DNA of 64,000 nucleotides from Segatella copri (GTDB lineage Bacteria; Bacteroidota; Bacteroidia; Bacteroidales; Bacteroidaceae): NCBI RefSeq assembly GCF_026015625.1, contig NZ_JAPDVG010000001.1:3214501-3278500 (forward strand), read 5' to 3'. The notes below the pieces were generated by a model that had not been told where the DNA came from, ran no database searches, and saw only the letters and a list, made by a program, of their open reading frames with translations. How positions within the stretch are numbered: position 1 is the first letter of the stretch; each line of letters begins with the position of its first letter. Made by a program: the position numbers and the translations under genes. This document shows, piece after piece, positions 51,106 to 59,180 of the stretch.

Positions 51106-52362
51106 ATGAATAAGTATATGAAAAAGATATTTTTTGCTTTGTCTATGCTGACATTGCTTTATACTTCTTGTGATCCTTCTACCGATTCTGGTAGCACAGG
51201 TTTCTCTGAGAATGTAACAGCAGAGAGCGTTGATGCGAAGGTAACACCTGTTCAGGTGAATGGTAAGAATAGCAACCGTATCATCATCGAGAATCATTCT
51301 CCTATCACAAGCCAGTGGTCGGTAGACCAGTTGGCAGAAGGTAAGGTAACCTCTTCCAAGGCATACGATACCATCTATGTTACCAAGTTAGGTGCCAACA
51401 CCATTACTATGCACTGCAAGAATGTGGCTGTTGACTTTACCAAGGACTTCACGGTGAACGTGGATGAGATTACTTATCTCTCTGCAGAACTTCAGAAGCG
51501 TCTCTGCGTAACTGGTTCTGAGGGTAATTATACTTCTACTGTAGGTGAGTTCGATGGCCAGCCTGTACAATTCGGTACTGCTTTTGATGCAGGCAAGGTA
51601 AAGGTTATTCAGGAGGTCAAGGAAGGCAAAAAGGGTAATGTCTTCACTGTTGAGAATGGTAACGGCGTGCTTTCTGACTGGGCTATTACTAAGGAAGGTG
51701 CCGATGAGGCTGCTGGTACAGCTTCTCTGAATGGTGATCAGCTGATGGTTGTAGAGGAAGGTAAGTTTAATATTACCTTGACTTATACCAAGGCTGATGG
51801 CACTCAGGAGACTTACAATGCTGGTTCTTTCGCTGTTGAGGCTTTAACTACCAAGCCAGAACTTCTTGAGTATCTCGCTGGTGGCGAAGATGGTGATGGA
51901 ACTACTACCTGGGAATGGAACGAAGCTGCCGGTGCTGTATGGGGCAATGGTCCTTTCGGTAGTGGCAACAAGCCTCAGTGGTGGGCTGTAAACTATGGTG
52001 CTGATATTGATGGTCAGGCTGGTCAGAAGGTTGGTGGCGTAGCCCGTAACGGTAGCGGTGCATGGTTCACTATCGACATCACTAACAAGCAGGCAATCGG
52101 TTCTGATGGCGTCAAGCTTCCTATCTCTGTAAGTGTATTGGAGCACAAGGACCCAACCTGGGATAAGGGTACTATCTCATTCCCAACTGCAACCAATGAC
52201 AACTTCGTTATCCCTATGGGTGTAAACGTGAATGGTGGCAATGCTGTATTCCAGAAGTATTATGTATTAGTAGCCAGCGATGATAAGTTGGTATTGACTG
52301 CTGCAGAATTACCTGAGAATGGTACTGCATGGTTCTATGTCTTCAAGAAAAAAGCAAAATAG
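51106..52362 (+). CDS. Surface lipoprotein of the second SusCD locus, unknown binding role
   Basis: 418 residues (ATG 51106 or 51118). Lipobox LYTSC. Several beta-sandwich segments (IIIENHSPITSQWSVDQLAE, TNTITMHCK-like ANTITMHCKNVAVDFTKDFT) look like PKD/Ig-like folds. The C-terminal part (about 265-418) has TTTWEWNEAAGAVWGNGPFG and a tryptophan-rich surface, suggesting a carbohydrate-binding-like module. It takes the third position where SusE/F-type surface glycan-binding lipoproteins stand, but no direct homology is recognisable. Confidence 0.65.
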   Translation: MNKYMKKIFFALSMLTLLYTSCDPSTDSGSTGFSENVTAESVDAKVTPVQVNGKNSNRIIIENHSPITSQWSVDQLAEGKVTSSKAYDTIYVTKLGANTITMHCKNVAVDFTKDFTVNVDEITYLSAELQKRLCVTGSEGNYTSTVGEFDGQPVQFGTAFDAGKVKVIQEVKEGKKGNVFTVENGNGVLSDWAITKEGADEAAGTASLNGDQLMVVEEGKFNITLTYTKADGTQETYNAGSFAVEALTTKPELLEYLAGGEDGDGTTTWEWNEAAGAVWGNGPFGSGNKPQWWAVNYGADIDGQAGQKVGGVARNGSGAWFTIDITNKQAIGSDGVKLPISVSVLEHKDPTWDKGTISFPTATNDNFVIPMGVNVNGGNAVFQKYYVLVASDDKLVLTAAELPENGTAWFYVFKKKAK

Positions 52363-52405
52363 GTATGTGAAATAATCGTTGTGATTATAATATAAATAAG
52401 GTTAG

Positions 52406-52440
52406 GCCTCGGCTGTAGTGATACAGTCGGGGCTTTTCTT
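52406..52440 (+). terminator. Terminator of the second SusCD operon
   Basis: GCCTCGGCTGTA (52406-52417) and TACAGTCGGGGC (52422-52433) pair with two G-U wobbles around GTGA, followed by a T-rich run. It resembles the terminator at 53271-53304 and a partial copy near 52745. Confidence 0.8.
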
Positions 52441-52510
52441 TTTTTGATTTGCTGAATGCTACTCTTATTTGTTTGTTTAAACCTGCTGTGAATTGGTAAA
52501 AAGAAGGCTG

Positions 52511-52598
52511 TTTAATACAGACAGTTAACTGGCAAACCGCAGACAGTCTACTGGCGCTTTAGTTGCTAGTGGGTTGTTTGCCTAGAACAGCTATCCCA
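52511..52598. repeat. 22-bp-phased array, four diverged units
   Basis: Units 52511, 52533, 52555 and 52577. The first two share CAGACAGTnnACTGG (ACAGACAGTTAACTGG; GCAGACAGTCTACTGG). The third and fourth keep TTG/TTTGCC and CTAG features in the same phase. No open frame, no spacers. Confidence 0.55.
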
Positions 52599-52640
52599 AA
52601 TGCCTTTGTTTCGTTTTTATACAAGGCTTACGAAGAAATA

Positions 52641-52729
52641 CTCTTCACTCTTCACCCACTCTTCACCTCTCGGAATCTCCTGTGTTTATCGGCATTCCGA
52701 GAGGTGAAGAGTGGGTAAAGAGTGAAGAG
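52641..52729. repeat. Long hairpin built from GAAGAGTG repeats
   Basis: The arms 52641-52676 and 52694-52729 are complementary over 36 bp with one mismatch. The loop has 17 bases. The arm contains CTCTTCACTCTTCACCCACT, related to the dispersed AAGAGTGAAGAATTC repeat. Located between the second SusCD operon and the second small membrane-protein module. It is not followed by a T-run. Confidence 0.85.
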
Positions 52730-52838
52730 CTTTTGGCGGAATAAGGCTAAGTCCTGACTGCCGTTTCATAGTTGATACTTTTGTGTTGTATCAAGCGAAA
52801 TAATTGCAAAAATATTTGGAGGTTACAATTATTTATCG

Positions 52839-52846
52839 TACATTTG
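52839..52846 (+). promoter_or_regulatory. -7 promoter box of the second small membrane-protein module
   Basis: TACATTTG matches TAnnTTTG. A second match, TACTTTTG, lies at 52776-52783. The one at 52839 fixes the start of the next gene after 52853 and rules out the long upstream extension of its frame. Confidence 0.55.
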
Positions 52847-52873
52847 CAGCAAATTTTAGAATATAGGGAATGG

Positions 52874-53110
52874 ATGAAAATTTATCTAAAAATAAGATTT
52901 CAGAGCGTAATCAGAAGAGAAATGTTAGCTGGTTATTTCTTTGATTTATCCAAGTTGATGTGCAGCGGTGTTGTTGTTGGCGGCTTGTCTCCATTGTTTA
53001 TGGGAGATGAGATGGGGATTTTTAATTATCTGTGCATTAGTTTTGGTTTCACGGCAACGGTACTATTTGCTTATTTTGGTAACGAAATTCTTAAGGTGAA
53101 ACTTAAATAA
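52874..53110 (+). CDS. Small two-helix membrane protein (DUF6722-like), copy 2, possibly frameshifted
   Basis: 78 residues from ATG 52874. The part from residue 17 on (LAGYFFDLSKLMCSGVVVGG, then LCISFGFTATVLFAYFGNEI) matches copy 1 at 31418. In copy 1 the start is hydrophilic and Lys-rich; here the matching hydrophilic start (MDENLSKNKISERNQK) lies in another frame from ATG 52870 and reaches the conserved frame if one base near 52918 is skipped. Either a one-base insertion has broken the gene or the less typical start at 52874 is used. Confidence 0.55.
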   Translation: MKIYLKIRFQSVIRREMLAGYFFDLSKLMCSGVVVGGLSPLFMGDEMGIFNYLCISFGFTATVLFAYFGNEILKVKLK

Positions 53111-53117
53111 TATAGAT

Positions 53118-53222
53118 ATGGAAATGTTGACAATTATATTTGCCTTGGCTAGTGCTATTGGCGCAGGGTTAGTTATTTGGTCTAAGACGAAAGCTGGTCA
53201 AAGATGGCTTGAAAGTCTTTAG
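53118..53222 (+). CDS. 34-residue membrane peptide following copy 2
   Basis: MEMLTIIFALASAIGAGLVI is followed by WSKTKAGQRWLESL. Gene order, spacing (7 bp) and the tail W-x-x-T-K-x-G-x-x-W-L-x-x-L match the tandem peptides at 31643 and 31761. Only one copy is present here. Confidence 0.65.
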   Translation: MEMLTIIFALASAIGAGLVIWSKTKAGQRWLESL

Positions 53223-53270
53223 TAAATGAGTAAGTTTGGTAATCGTCATGATTATCATATCGATAAGGCT

Positions 53271-53304
53271 AAGCCCCGACTGCCGTCCAGCAATCGGGGC
53301 TTTT
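53271..53304 (+). terminator. Terminator after the second small module
   Basis: AAGCCCCGACTGC (53271-53283) pairs with GCAATCGGGGCTT (53290-53302) with one mismatch, followed by TT. Confidence 0.8.
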
Positions 53305-53402
53305 CGTAACATTACGTTAGTAGGATTTGACTTTTATTGCTTTTCTTCTGTACTATCTTGTTGAATTGTATGTTTTTGTTTGGAAGTTACAATATTTTAT
53401 TG

Positions 53403-53410
53403 TAACTTTG
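53403..53410 (+). promoter_or_regulatory. -7 promoter box of the DUF6057-like gene
   Basis: TAACTTTG matches TAnnTTTG; leader about 45 nt to ATG 53461. Confidence 0.65.
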
Positions 53411-53460
53411 TACGGGTATAAGGAAAGTCCTAAATCGTCCACGGACGTTGTGGAAAGAAC

Positions 53461-55317
53461 ATGAATTTAAAATATAATCTCATGAAGAATTTGATGATAA
53501 AAACTTGGAAACCGCTGCTGTCGCTGCTCTTCGGTGTGGCGGTCGTGATATTCTGGGCAGTGCCATACGTAGGCGGACTCTGCTTTCAGGAACAGTATCA
53601 GATGTTTCTCTTTGATTCCGGCTACTTTTTGGAGCGCATTGTGCTGCCGGGAGGTTTGGCTGACTATATCAGTGAGTTTCTGGTACAGTTCTATTATATG
53701 CCTGTATTGGGCGGTGCCATCATCGCTTTGCTGCTGATGGGCATTCAGACTGCCGTATGGGGACTGATGAAACAATATGGAGCAAGGCATGATTTCCCGG
53801 GTTATCTCCTGAGTTTCCTTCCAAGTATCGCCTTATGGTGTGCCATGGGCGACCAGAATGTGTTGCTCTCTTTTGTCGTTGCACTTTTCGGAGCCTTAGT
53901 AATAGGATGGATTCATAACCGATTCCACAACCGGTTAGTAAAGGTGGTGTTCGAACTGGTTAGCACGGCATTGGTTTATTGGTTCCTGGGACCGGTGGTA
54001 TTCCTTTATGCCGCCCTGATGATAGGTGATACGCTGAAGAATGCCAAGCAGAAGGGAAATGTTTTTTCCGGAATAGGCTATTCAGTCTGCATCCTTGTGC
54101 TTACCATAGCCTGGATCCTGCTGACCACGCAGACTTTGCAATATCCTTTGTATCGCATCTTTGCCGGACTTAATTATTATCGCTATCCGGGTGCCATATC
54201 TCCGTTGCCTTTTGTTGTGATGGTATGGGCAGTAGTGATTCCTTTCCTGGGGATGATTCCGTGCCGCCAGAAATCCTTGCAGAAGTTGCAGCAATCCAAA
54301 GTGGTCATAGTGTTGAGCTATGTATTGGTGATTGTGGCTTCATGGTTTGGTATCAAGGCATCTTTTGATGAAATGACCTACGAACTGATAGATTATGATT
54401 TTCTGGTTCGCACCGAACAGTGGGATAAGATTATAGAGAAGGCAGAGAAGAAACCGGCAACCACACCGCTCAGTGTTTCGTGTGTGAATCTTGCCTTGAG
54501 CCAGAAGGGTATGCTTGCCGACCGCCTTTTCGAGTTCTATCAGAATGGAGGCGAGGGCTTGTTCCCTACCTTTACCCGCGATATGATTTCGCCAGTATCT
54601 ACTGCAGAAATCTTTTTCCGCCTGGGTATGGTGAATGATGCCGAAAGATATATGTTCGAGGCGCAGGAAGCGATACCTAATTATCGCAAGAGTGCCCGAT
54701 TGACCCGCAGGATTATAGAGTGCGATATCATCAACGGTAATTATAAGGTAGCAGCCAAGCTGCTCCGCCGACTGCAGAAAACGCTCTTCTATAGTAACTG
54801 GGCGAATCAGACGATGGCGCTGCTAGGTAATGAGAAGGCTATCAACCGACATCCTATCTATGGCAAGCTGCGCAAGTATCGTGAGAAAAAGCAGGACTTC
54901 CTCTTCAGCGACCGGGAGATGGACCAGATGCTGGGTTTGCTCTTCCTGAATGATAACCATAACAAGATGGCATACGAATATCTGATGTGCTACGAACTCC
55001 TGCAGCGCGATATGGAGAAGTTCATGCAGTATTATCCGCTGGGCAGATTCGTGGGTTACGACCATATTCCACGTACCTTCCAGGAGATTCTCATCGGCAA
55101 CTGGATGAAGACGCATAGCGATCCGCGTACAATTCCGTATAGTGTGGATGCACAGAACGTGAACAATACGCTCAACTTCATCCAGCTCTATATGCAGAAT
55201 CCGAAGGATCCTCAACTTGGTCAGCAGCCGTATGTATCCAATGCCTGGCACTATGTGATGGTGCAAGGAGCTGATGAGGCTGCCGGAAAGAAGGAGGGAA
55301 TGAAAGAGGTTAATTGA
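53461..55317 (+). CDS. DUF6057-like large polytopic membrane protein
   Basis: 618 residues (ATG 53461 or 53482). About ten hydrophobic segments fill residues 15-310, for example PLLSLLFGVAVVIFWAVPYV, VLGGAIIALLLMGIQTAVWG and VVIVLSYVLVIVASWFGI. The remaining 300 residues are hydrophilic and helical with TPR-like helices (SVSCVNLALSQKGMLADRLF, FFRLGMVNDAERYMFEAQEA). The family name is from memory; nothing is known of its activity. The beta-propeller gene 79 bp downstream is its only partner. Confidence 0.7.
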   Translation: MNLKYNLMKNLMIKTWKPLLSLLFGVAVVIFWAVPYVGGLCFQEQYQMFLFDSGYFLERIVLPGGLADYISEFLVQFYYMPVLGGAIIALLLMGIQTAVWGLMKQYGARHDFPGYLLSFLPSIALWCAMGDQNVLLSFVVALFGALVIGWIHNRFHNRLVKVVFELVSTALVYWFLGPVVFLYAALMIGDTLKNAKQKGNVFSGIGYSVCILVLTIAWILLTTQTLQYPLYRIFAGLNYYRYPGAISPLPFVVMVWAVVIPFLGMIPCRQKSLQKLQQSKVVIVLSYVLVIVASWFGIKASFDEMTYELIDYDFLVRTEQWDKIIEKAEKKPATTPLSVSCVNLALSQKGMLADRLFEFYQNGGEGLFPTFTRDMISPVSTAEIFFRLGMVNDAERYMFEAQEAIPNYRKSARLTRRIIECDIINGNYKVAAKLLRRLQKTLFYSNWANQTMALLGNEKAINRHPIYGKLRKYREKKQDFLFSDREMDQMLGLLFLNDNHNKMAYEYLMCYELLQRDMEKFMQYYPLGRFVGYDHIPRTFQEILIGNWMKTHSDPRTIPYSVDAQNVNNTLNFIQLYMQNPKDPQLGQQPYVSNAWHYVMVQGADEAAGKKEGMKEVN

Positions 55318-55320
55318 TAA

Positions 55321-55349
55321 TGTTAAATGTTAAGTGTTAAATGTTAAGT
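55321..55349. repeat. Heptamer array after the DUF6057-like gene
   Basis: TGTTAAA TGTTAAG alternate four times. It is the complement of the TTAACAT heptamers before ackA (34811-34847). Confidence 0.7.
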
Positions 55350-55396
55350 TGGCATTCTTGCTGATTGGACATTTGGCATGATTATAATATAGATTA

Positions 55397-56893
55397 ATGA
55401 TGAATATCAGACAATATTTTATGGAATTATTGCTCATGGGGGGCATGTTGGGACTTGGCTCTTGTATGTCCAAACCGGGAATTCTTGTGCCCACCAATCC
55501 CATCCAAGCAAATCAACTTCCAAAGATTTATCCTGATTATATTGGAGTTACTGTGCCCGCAACGATTGCTCCTCTCAACTTCAATGTGGAGGATATAGAT
55601 GCGGAATCTGTTAATGTAGTGGTAGAAGGATCAAAGATAGGTGAACTTCAAAGTGAAGGCGACTACGCAAATTTCGATATCGATGAATGGCATCATCTGC
55701 TTGCTCAAAATAGGGGTGGAGATTTGAAAGTTACTGTTTATGTGGAAAAGAAGGGTAACTGGACGCAGTATAAGGACTTCGATATCCATGTCAGTCCATA
55801 CGCTCTTGATGACTGGGGGGTGACTTATCGTCGCATCGCTCCTGGTTATGAGGTGTATGGCAAATTGGGCATCTATCAGCGCAACTTGAGTAACTTTGAG
55901 GAAACGGCAATTCTAGAGAATACCGCAGCACCGGGTGCCTGTCTCAATTGTCATACGGCAAACAGAACCAATCCTGACCAGTTTACCTTCCATGTGCGTG
56001 GTGACCATGGTGCTACCTTGGTTTCTCAGAACGGTAAGCGGGAGTGGCTGAAGGCGAAGAATGATTCCCTGAAGGGTTCGATGGTTTATCCTTACTGGCA
56101 TCCGTCGGGCAAGTATTGCGCCTACAGTACCAATACCACCCATCAGAGTTTCCATGCCGTGAAGGATGAGCGAATTGAAGTTTTCGACCAGGCATCAGAT
56201 GTCTTCGTTTATCAGCCATCACCCCATGAGTTGATATTGGATTCGCTCCTGATGACGAAAGACCATTACGAGACTTATCCGGTATTCTCACCAGATGGCA
56301 AGGCGCTCTATTTCTGCTCTTCTACAGCAGAGCCTATCCCAAGCGGGTATAAGAATATCAAGTATAATATCTGCAAGATTGGTTTCGATGCGGCTACGGG
56401 TAAGTTTGGCAACCAGGTGGATACCATCTTCAATGCCCGCGAATTGGGCAAGAGTGCTACCCATCCCCGTCCTTCGTATGATGGCAGGTACATCATGTTT
56501 ACGATGAGTGATTATGGCTGTTTCCCTATCTGGCATAAGGAAGCGGATAACTGGTTGCTGGATTTGAAGACGGAACAGGCGCGACCAATGACGGCTGCCA
56601 ATAGCAGGAATACAGATAGCTGGCACAACTGGAGCAAGGATTCCCATTGGTTTGTCTTTACATCCCGTCGCGGTGACGGTCTCTATACCCGTCTTTATCT
56701 TGCCTGCATTGATGACAAGGGCAATGTAAGCAAGCCGTTCCTCTTGCCACAGCGCAATCCGAAGAAGTATTACGATGAGTTGCTGGATTCCTATAATACC
56801 CCTGATTTCACATCCAAGCCAGTAGAGCTGGATGCCCGTGCGGCAGGAAATGAAATCATGAGTGATAAGAGGATTCCGACAAAGGTTAGATAA
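55397..56893 (+). CDS. TolB-like beta-propeller lipoprotein with a CxxCH motif
   Basis: 498 residues. Lipobox LGSC (Cys 23). An N-terminal beta domain (about 40-135) is followed by GACLNCHTANR, in which Cys182-x-x-Cys185-His186 is a heme c attachment-type motif. From about 220 there are PD40/WD40-like propeller blades (YPYWHPSGKYCAYSTN, YPVFSPDGKALYFCSS, HPRPSYDGRYIMFTMS, WHNWSKDSHWFVFTSR). The motif may be a real heme site or a metal or disulfide site; no cytochrome maturation genes are in the window. Probably periplasmic or outer-membrane, working with the DUF6057-like protein. Confidence 0.75.
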   Translation: MMNIRQYFMELLLMGGMLGLGSCMSKPGILVPTNPIQANQLPKIYPDYIGVTVPATIAPLNFNVEDIDAESVNVVVEGSKIGELQSEGDYANFDIDEWHHLLAQNRGGDLKVTVYVEKKGNWTQYKDFDIHVSPYALDDWGVTYRRIAPGYEVYGKLGIYQRNLSNFEETAILENTAAPGACLNCHTANRTNPDQFTFHVRGDHGATLVSQNGKREWLKAKNDSLKGSMVYPYWHPSGKYCAYSTNTTHQSFHAVKDERIEVFDQASDVFVYQPSPHELILDSLLMTKDHYETYPVFSPDGKALYFCSSTAEPIPSGYKNIKYNICKIGFDAATGKFGNQVDTIFNARELGKSATHPRPSYDGRYIMFTMSDYGCFPIWHKEADNWLLDLKTEQARPMTAANSRNTDSWHNWSKDSHWFVFTSRRGDGLYTRLYLACIDDKGNVSKPFLLPQRNPKKYYDELLDSYNTPDFTSKPVELDARAAGNEIMSDKRIPTKVR

Positions 56894-56911
56894 CGGAATC
56901 TTTATAATTCC

Positions 56912-57979
56912 TTATTCTGTAGAACATAATTCCTTCTCTGCAATGCATTCCATTTCTATCAACCAGCCGGGGCGGCATACTTTTGCCTCCACGATGATGC
57001 GGGGGATTTGTGGATAAAACTGCTGCATCAGTCTGTCAACCGTATGATAGTCGGAGATGTCGCGCAGATAGATGATGAAGTATTGGATATCATTCATCGT
57101 GGCATCGCCATCTTTCAGCAGGGCGCCGATGTTCTCAAGCAGTCTGCCGGTCTGGCGCACGATGTCTCCTTCATAGACCACATCTCCATGCTTGTCGATA
57201 CTGGCTGTACCGGAGATGAAGTATTGTTGCTTGAATTGCTGGCTTCCTTCTGGATGGAGAGTATGGGTAGGTAGCGTAAGCCGGGTTCCTCGTTCGAAGG
57301 CTACTCCATATTCATGGGCAGGATTCAGATGTTCGAGTGCCTGAAGATACTTCTTGTCCTCTTCCTTGATATGGGGGATGGTGAGGAAGTCGATGGCTAC
57401 AGCTGCATGGCGTACCGGAGTGGCGCCACCGATACCTGTGCTGGCGATGTAGTGGGTGTCGGCTGTCAATCCCTCTTTATCGAAGATGTCATTACGGGCT
57501 TCTACTACGCCTTGATAGTTTACATCGATGTTGGTGACGTATATCCAGGTGCGAATCAGGTTGCGTTCCATTGTCATATCCGTACCTTCGATAGTCTTCA
57601 GGTATTTATTGAAGAGAAGACGGGTCTGTTCGTACGAATCCTTTCCCTTAGCCTCCTCCTCTGTAAGGCGAAGACTGTGGAAGAGAATGGGAGTCTGGGA
57701 GTCCGTTGTCTTGATCAGCAGACTCACCTTGCTGCCATTCAGTGGAGTCTGTTCCACGATAGTGAGGTTTGTGCCTTTCAGAAACTCCTGATAAAGGAGA
57801 GATTCTTCTAACTCTTTTATCTGGTTCTGGGCGTCGCTGAGGAATACCTTACAATATTGCAAGGTACGGTTTTCCAGTTTCTCTGTATCGAGAAAGTTAC
57901 CTAGTTTTAGATACAGAAAGTTAAGGCGATCATTGAATGAACCCTTAGCTTCTGGTGAAAGTATTATGTATTTGTCCAT
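56912..57979 (-). CDS. RidA/YjgF-superfamily protein, two-domain
   Basis: 355 residues from the ATG at 57979; the open frame extends further upstream but crosses the promoter. The N-terminal half (ILFHSLRLTEEEAKGKDSYE and RTWIYVTNIDVNYQGVVEAR) and the C-terminal half (FISGTASIDKHGDVVYEGDI, IQYFIIYLRDISDYHTV, IIVEAKVCRPGWLIEMECIA) both look YjgF-like. The C-terminal domain has the CRPGWLIEMEC region in place of the RidA Arg. Chorismatase-like proteins have the same two-domain layout. Function unknown; imine deaminase activity is not certain. Confidence 0.75.
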   Translation of the reverse strand: MDKYIILSPEAKGSFNDRLNFLYLKLGNFLDTEKLENRTLQYCKVFLSDAQNQIKELEESLLYQEFLKGTNLTIVEQTPLNGSKVSLLIKTTDSQTPILFHSLRLTEEEAKGKDSYEQTRLLFNKYLKTIEGTDMTMERNLIRTWIYVTNIDVNYQGVVEARNDIFDKEGLTADTHYIASTGIGGATPVRHAAVAIDFLTIPHIKEEDKKYLQALEHLNPAHEYGVAFERGTRLTLPTHTLHPEGSQQFKQQYFISGTASIDKHGDVVYEGDIVRQTGRLLENIGALLKDGDATMNDIQYFIIYLRDISDYHTVDRLMQQFYPQIPRIIVEAKVCRPGWLIEMECIAEKELCSTE

Positions 57980-58002
57980 CTCGTTTTTCTTTTTTTCGGC
58001 AG

Positions 58003-58010
58003 CAAAGGTA
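58003..58010 (-). promoter_or_regulatory. -7 promoter box of the RidA-like gene
   Basis: The minus strand reads TACCTTTG (CAAAGGTA on plus), 24 bp before the ATG. Confidence 0.6.
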
Positions 58011-58160
58011 CGGATAATATCTGAGATATAAGAAAACAGACAGGATGAAATGATAAAAATACCGAGATATGGGGATAGGAACAGGCTGGATAGAACGGAA
58101 AAGAGGGAAATAAAGGCTTGTTTTCCTTTACTTCCCCCTATCTTTTTCTTATTTCCTGCT

Positions 58161-59123
58161 TTAGAGTGATTCGAGCATGCGCTTGATGACAACCTCGGCT
58201 GAAATCTCACGGTTGGCTGCCTCTGGAATCACCAGGCTGTTCTTGCTTTCAATGACATCATCGGTTACAATCAAGCCACGGCGAACTGGCAGACAGTGCA
58301 TGAAGCAACCATCGTTGGTCCAGCTCATGTGCTCCTCGTCGATGGTCCAGCTCATATCCTTGCTCAGGATTTCGCCATACTGTGCTGGGTCTTTCACGCC
58401 CGGACAGCTCCAGTTCTTGGCGTAAACGAAGTCTGCACCTTCCAGCGCCTTCTTCTGGTCGTACTCTACCTTGGCATTGCCTACGAACTTAGGATCGAGT
58501 TCGTATCCCTCAGGGTGAGTAACCACGAAATCTACATCGGCTGCATTCATCCACTGGGCGAATGAGTTTGGTACAGCTTGAGGCAAGGCACGGCAATGAG
58601 GAGCCCAGGTCAGGACTACCTTAGGACGAGCCACCTTCTTATGCTCCTCAATGGTGATGAGGTCGGCGAATGCCTGGAGTGGGTGAACGGTAGCAGTCTC
58701 CATAGCGAAGACAGGGCGGCCGCTGTACTTTACAAACTGGTTTACAATGGTTTCGGCATAATCATACTCTCGGTCTTTCAAACCGGCAAAGCTACGAACA
58801 CCGATAAGGTCGCAGAAGCTACCCATCACAGGGATAGCCTCCAGCAGGTGCTCGCTCTTGTCGCCATCCATGATAACGCCACGCTCTGTCTCCAGTTTCC
58901 ATGCACCTGCGTTCACGTCGAGTACGATAACATTCATGCCCAGGTTCATCGCAGCCTTCTGTGTACTCAGTCGGGTACGGAGACTGTTATTGAAGAATAT
59001 CATCAGCAAGGTTTTGTTCTTGCCTAACTCCTGATAACCGAAACGGTTTGCTTTCACTTCCTGTGCCTCGGCGAGCGCTGCTTTCAGGTCGCCAAGGTCT
59101 TCAACATTAAAGAATGTCTTCAT
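58161..59123 (-). CDS. argF': N-succinyl/acetyl-ornithine carbamoyltransferase
   Basis: 320 residues. Carbamoyl phosphate binding motif FFNNSLRTRLSTQKAAMNLG (about 48-67), HPLQAFADLITI (HPxQ) and the C-terminal FMHCLPVRRG. Bacteroides use this variant, acting on N-succinylornithine, in arginine synthesis in place of ordinary OTCase; the succinyl/acetyl choice cannot be read here with certainty. It lies 58 bp downstream of proA with no promoter between, so the two are co-transcribed. Confidence 0.93.
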   Translation of the reverse strand: MKTFFNVEDLGDLKAALAEAQEVKANRFGYQELGKNKTLLMIFFNNSLRTRLSTQKAAMNLGMNVIVLDVNAGAWKLETERGVIMDGDKSEHLLEAIPVMGSFCDLIGVRSFAGLKDREYDYAETIVNQFVKYSGRPVFAMETATVHPLQAFADLITIEEHKKVARPKVVLTWAPHCRALPQAVPNSFAQWMNAADVDFVVTHPEGYELDPKFVGNAKVEYDQKKALEGADFVYAKNWSCPGVKDPAQYGEILSKDMSWTIDEEHMSWTNDGCFMHCLPVRRGLIVTDDVIESKNSLVIPEAANREISAEVVIKRMLESL

Positions 59124-59180
59124 TGTTATTTCGTTTTTTATTTGTTATTTCTAATATAAAGCTATTGAATTCTTCACTCT

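Noticed and set aside
57980..58210. N-terminal extension of the RidA-like gene with a hydrophobic segment
   Set aside because: The extension crosses the promoter box at 58003 and overlaps the end of the argF'-like gene; ATG 57979 gives a compact protein.
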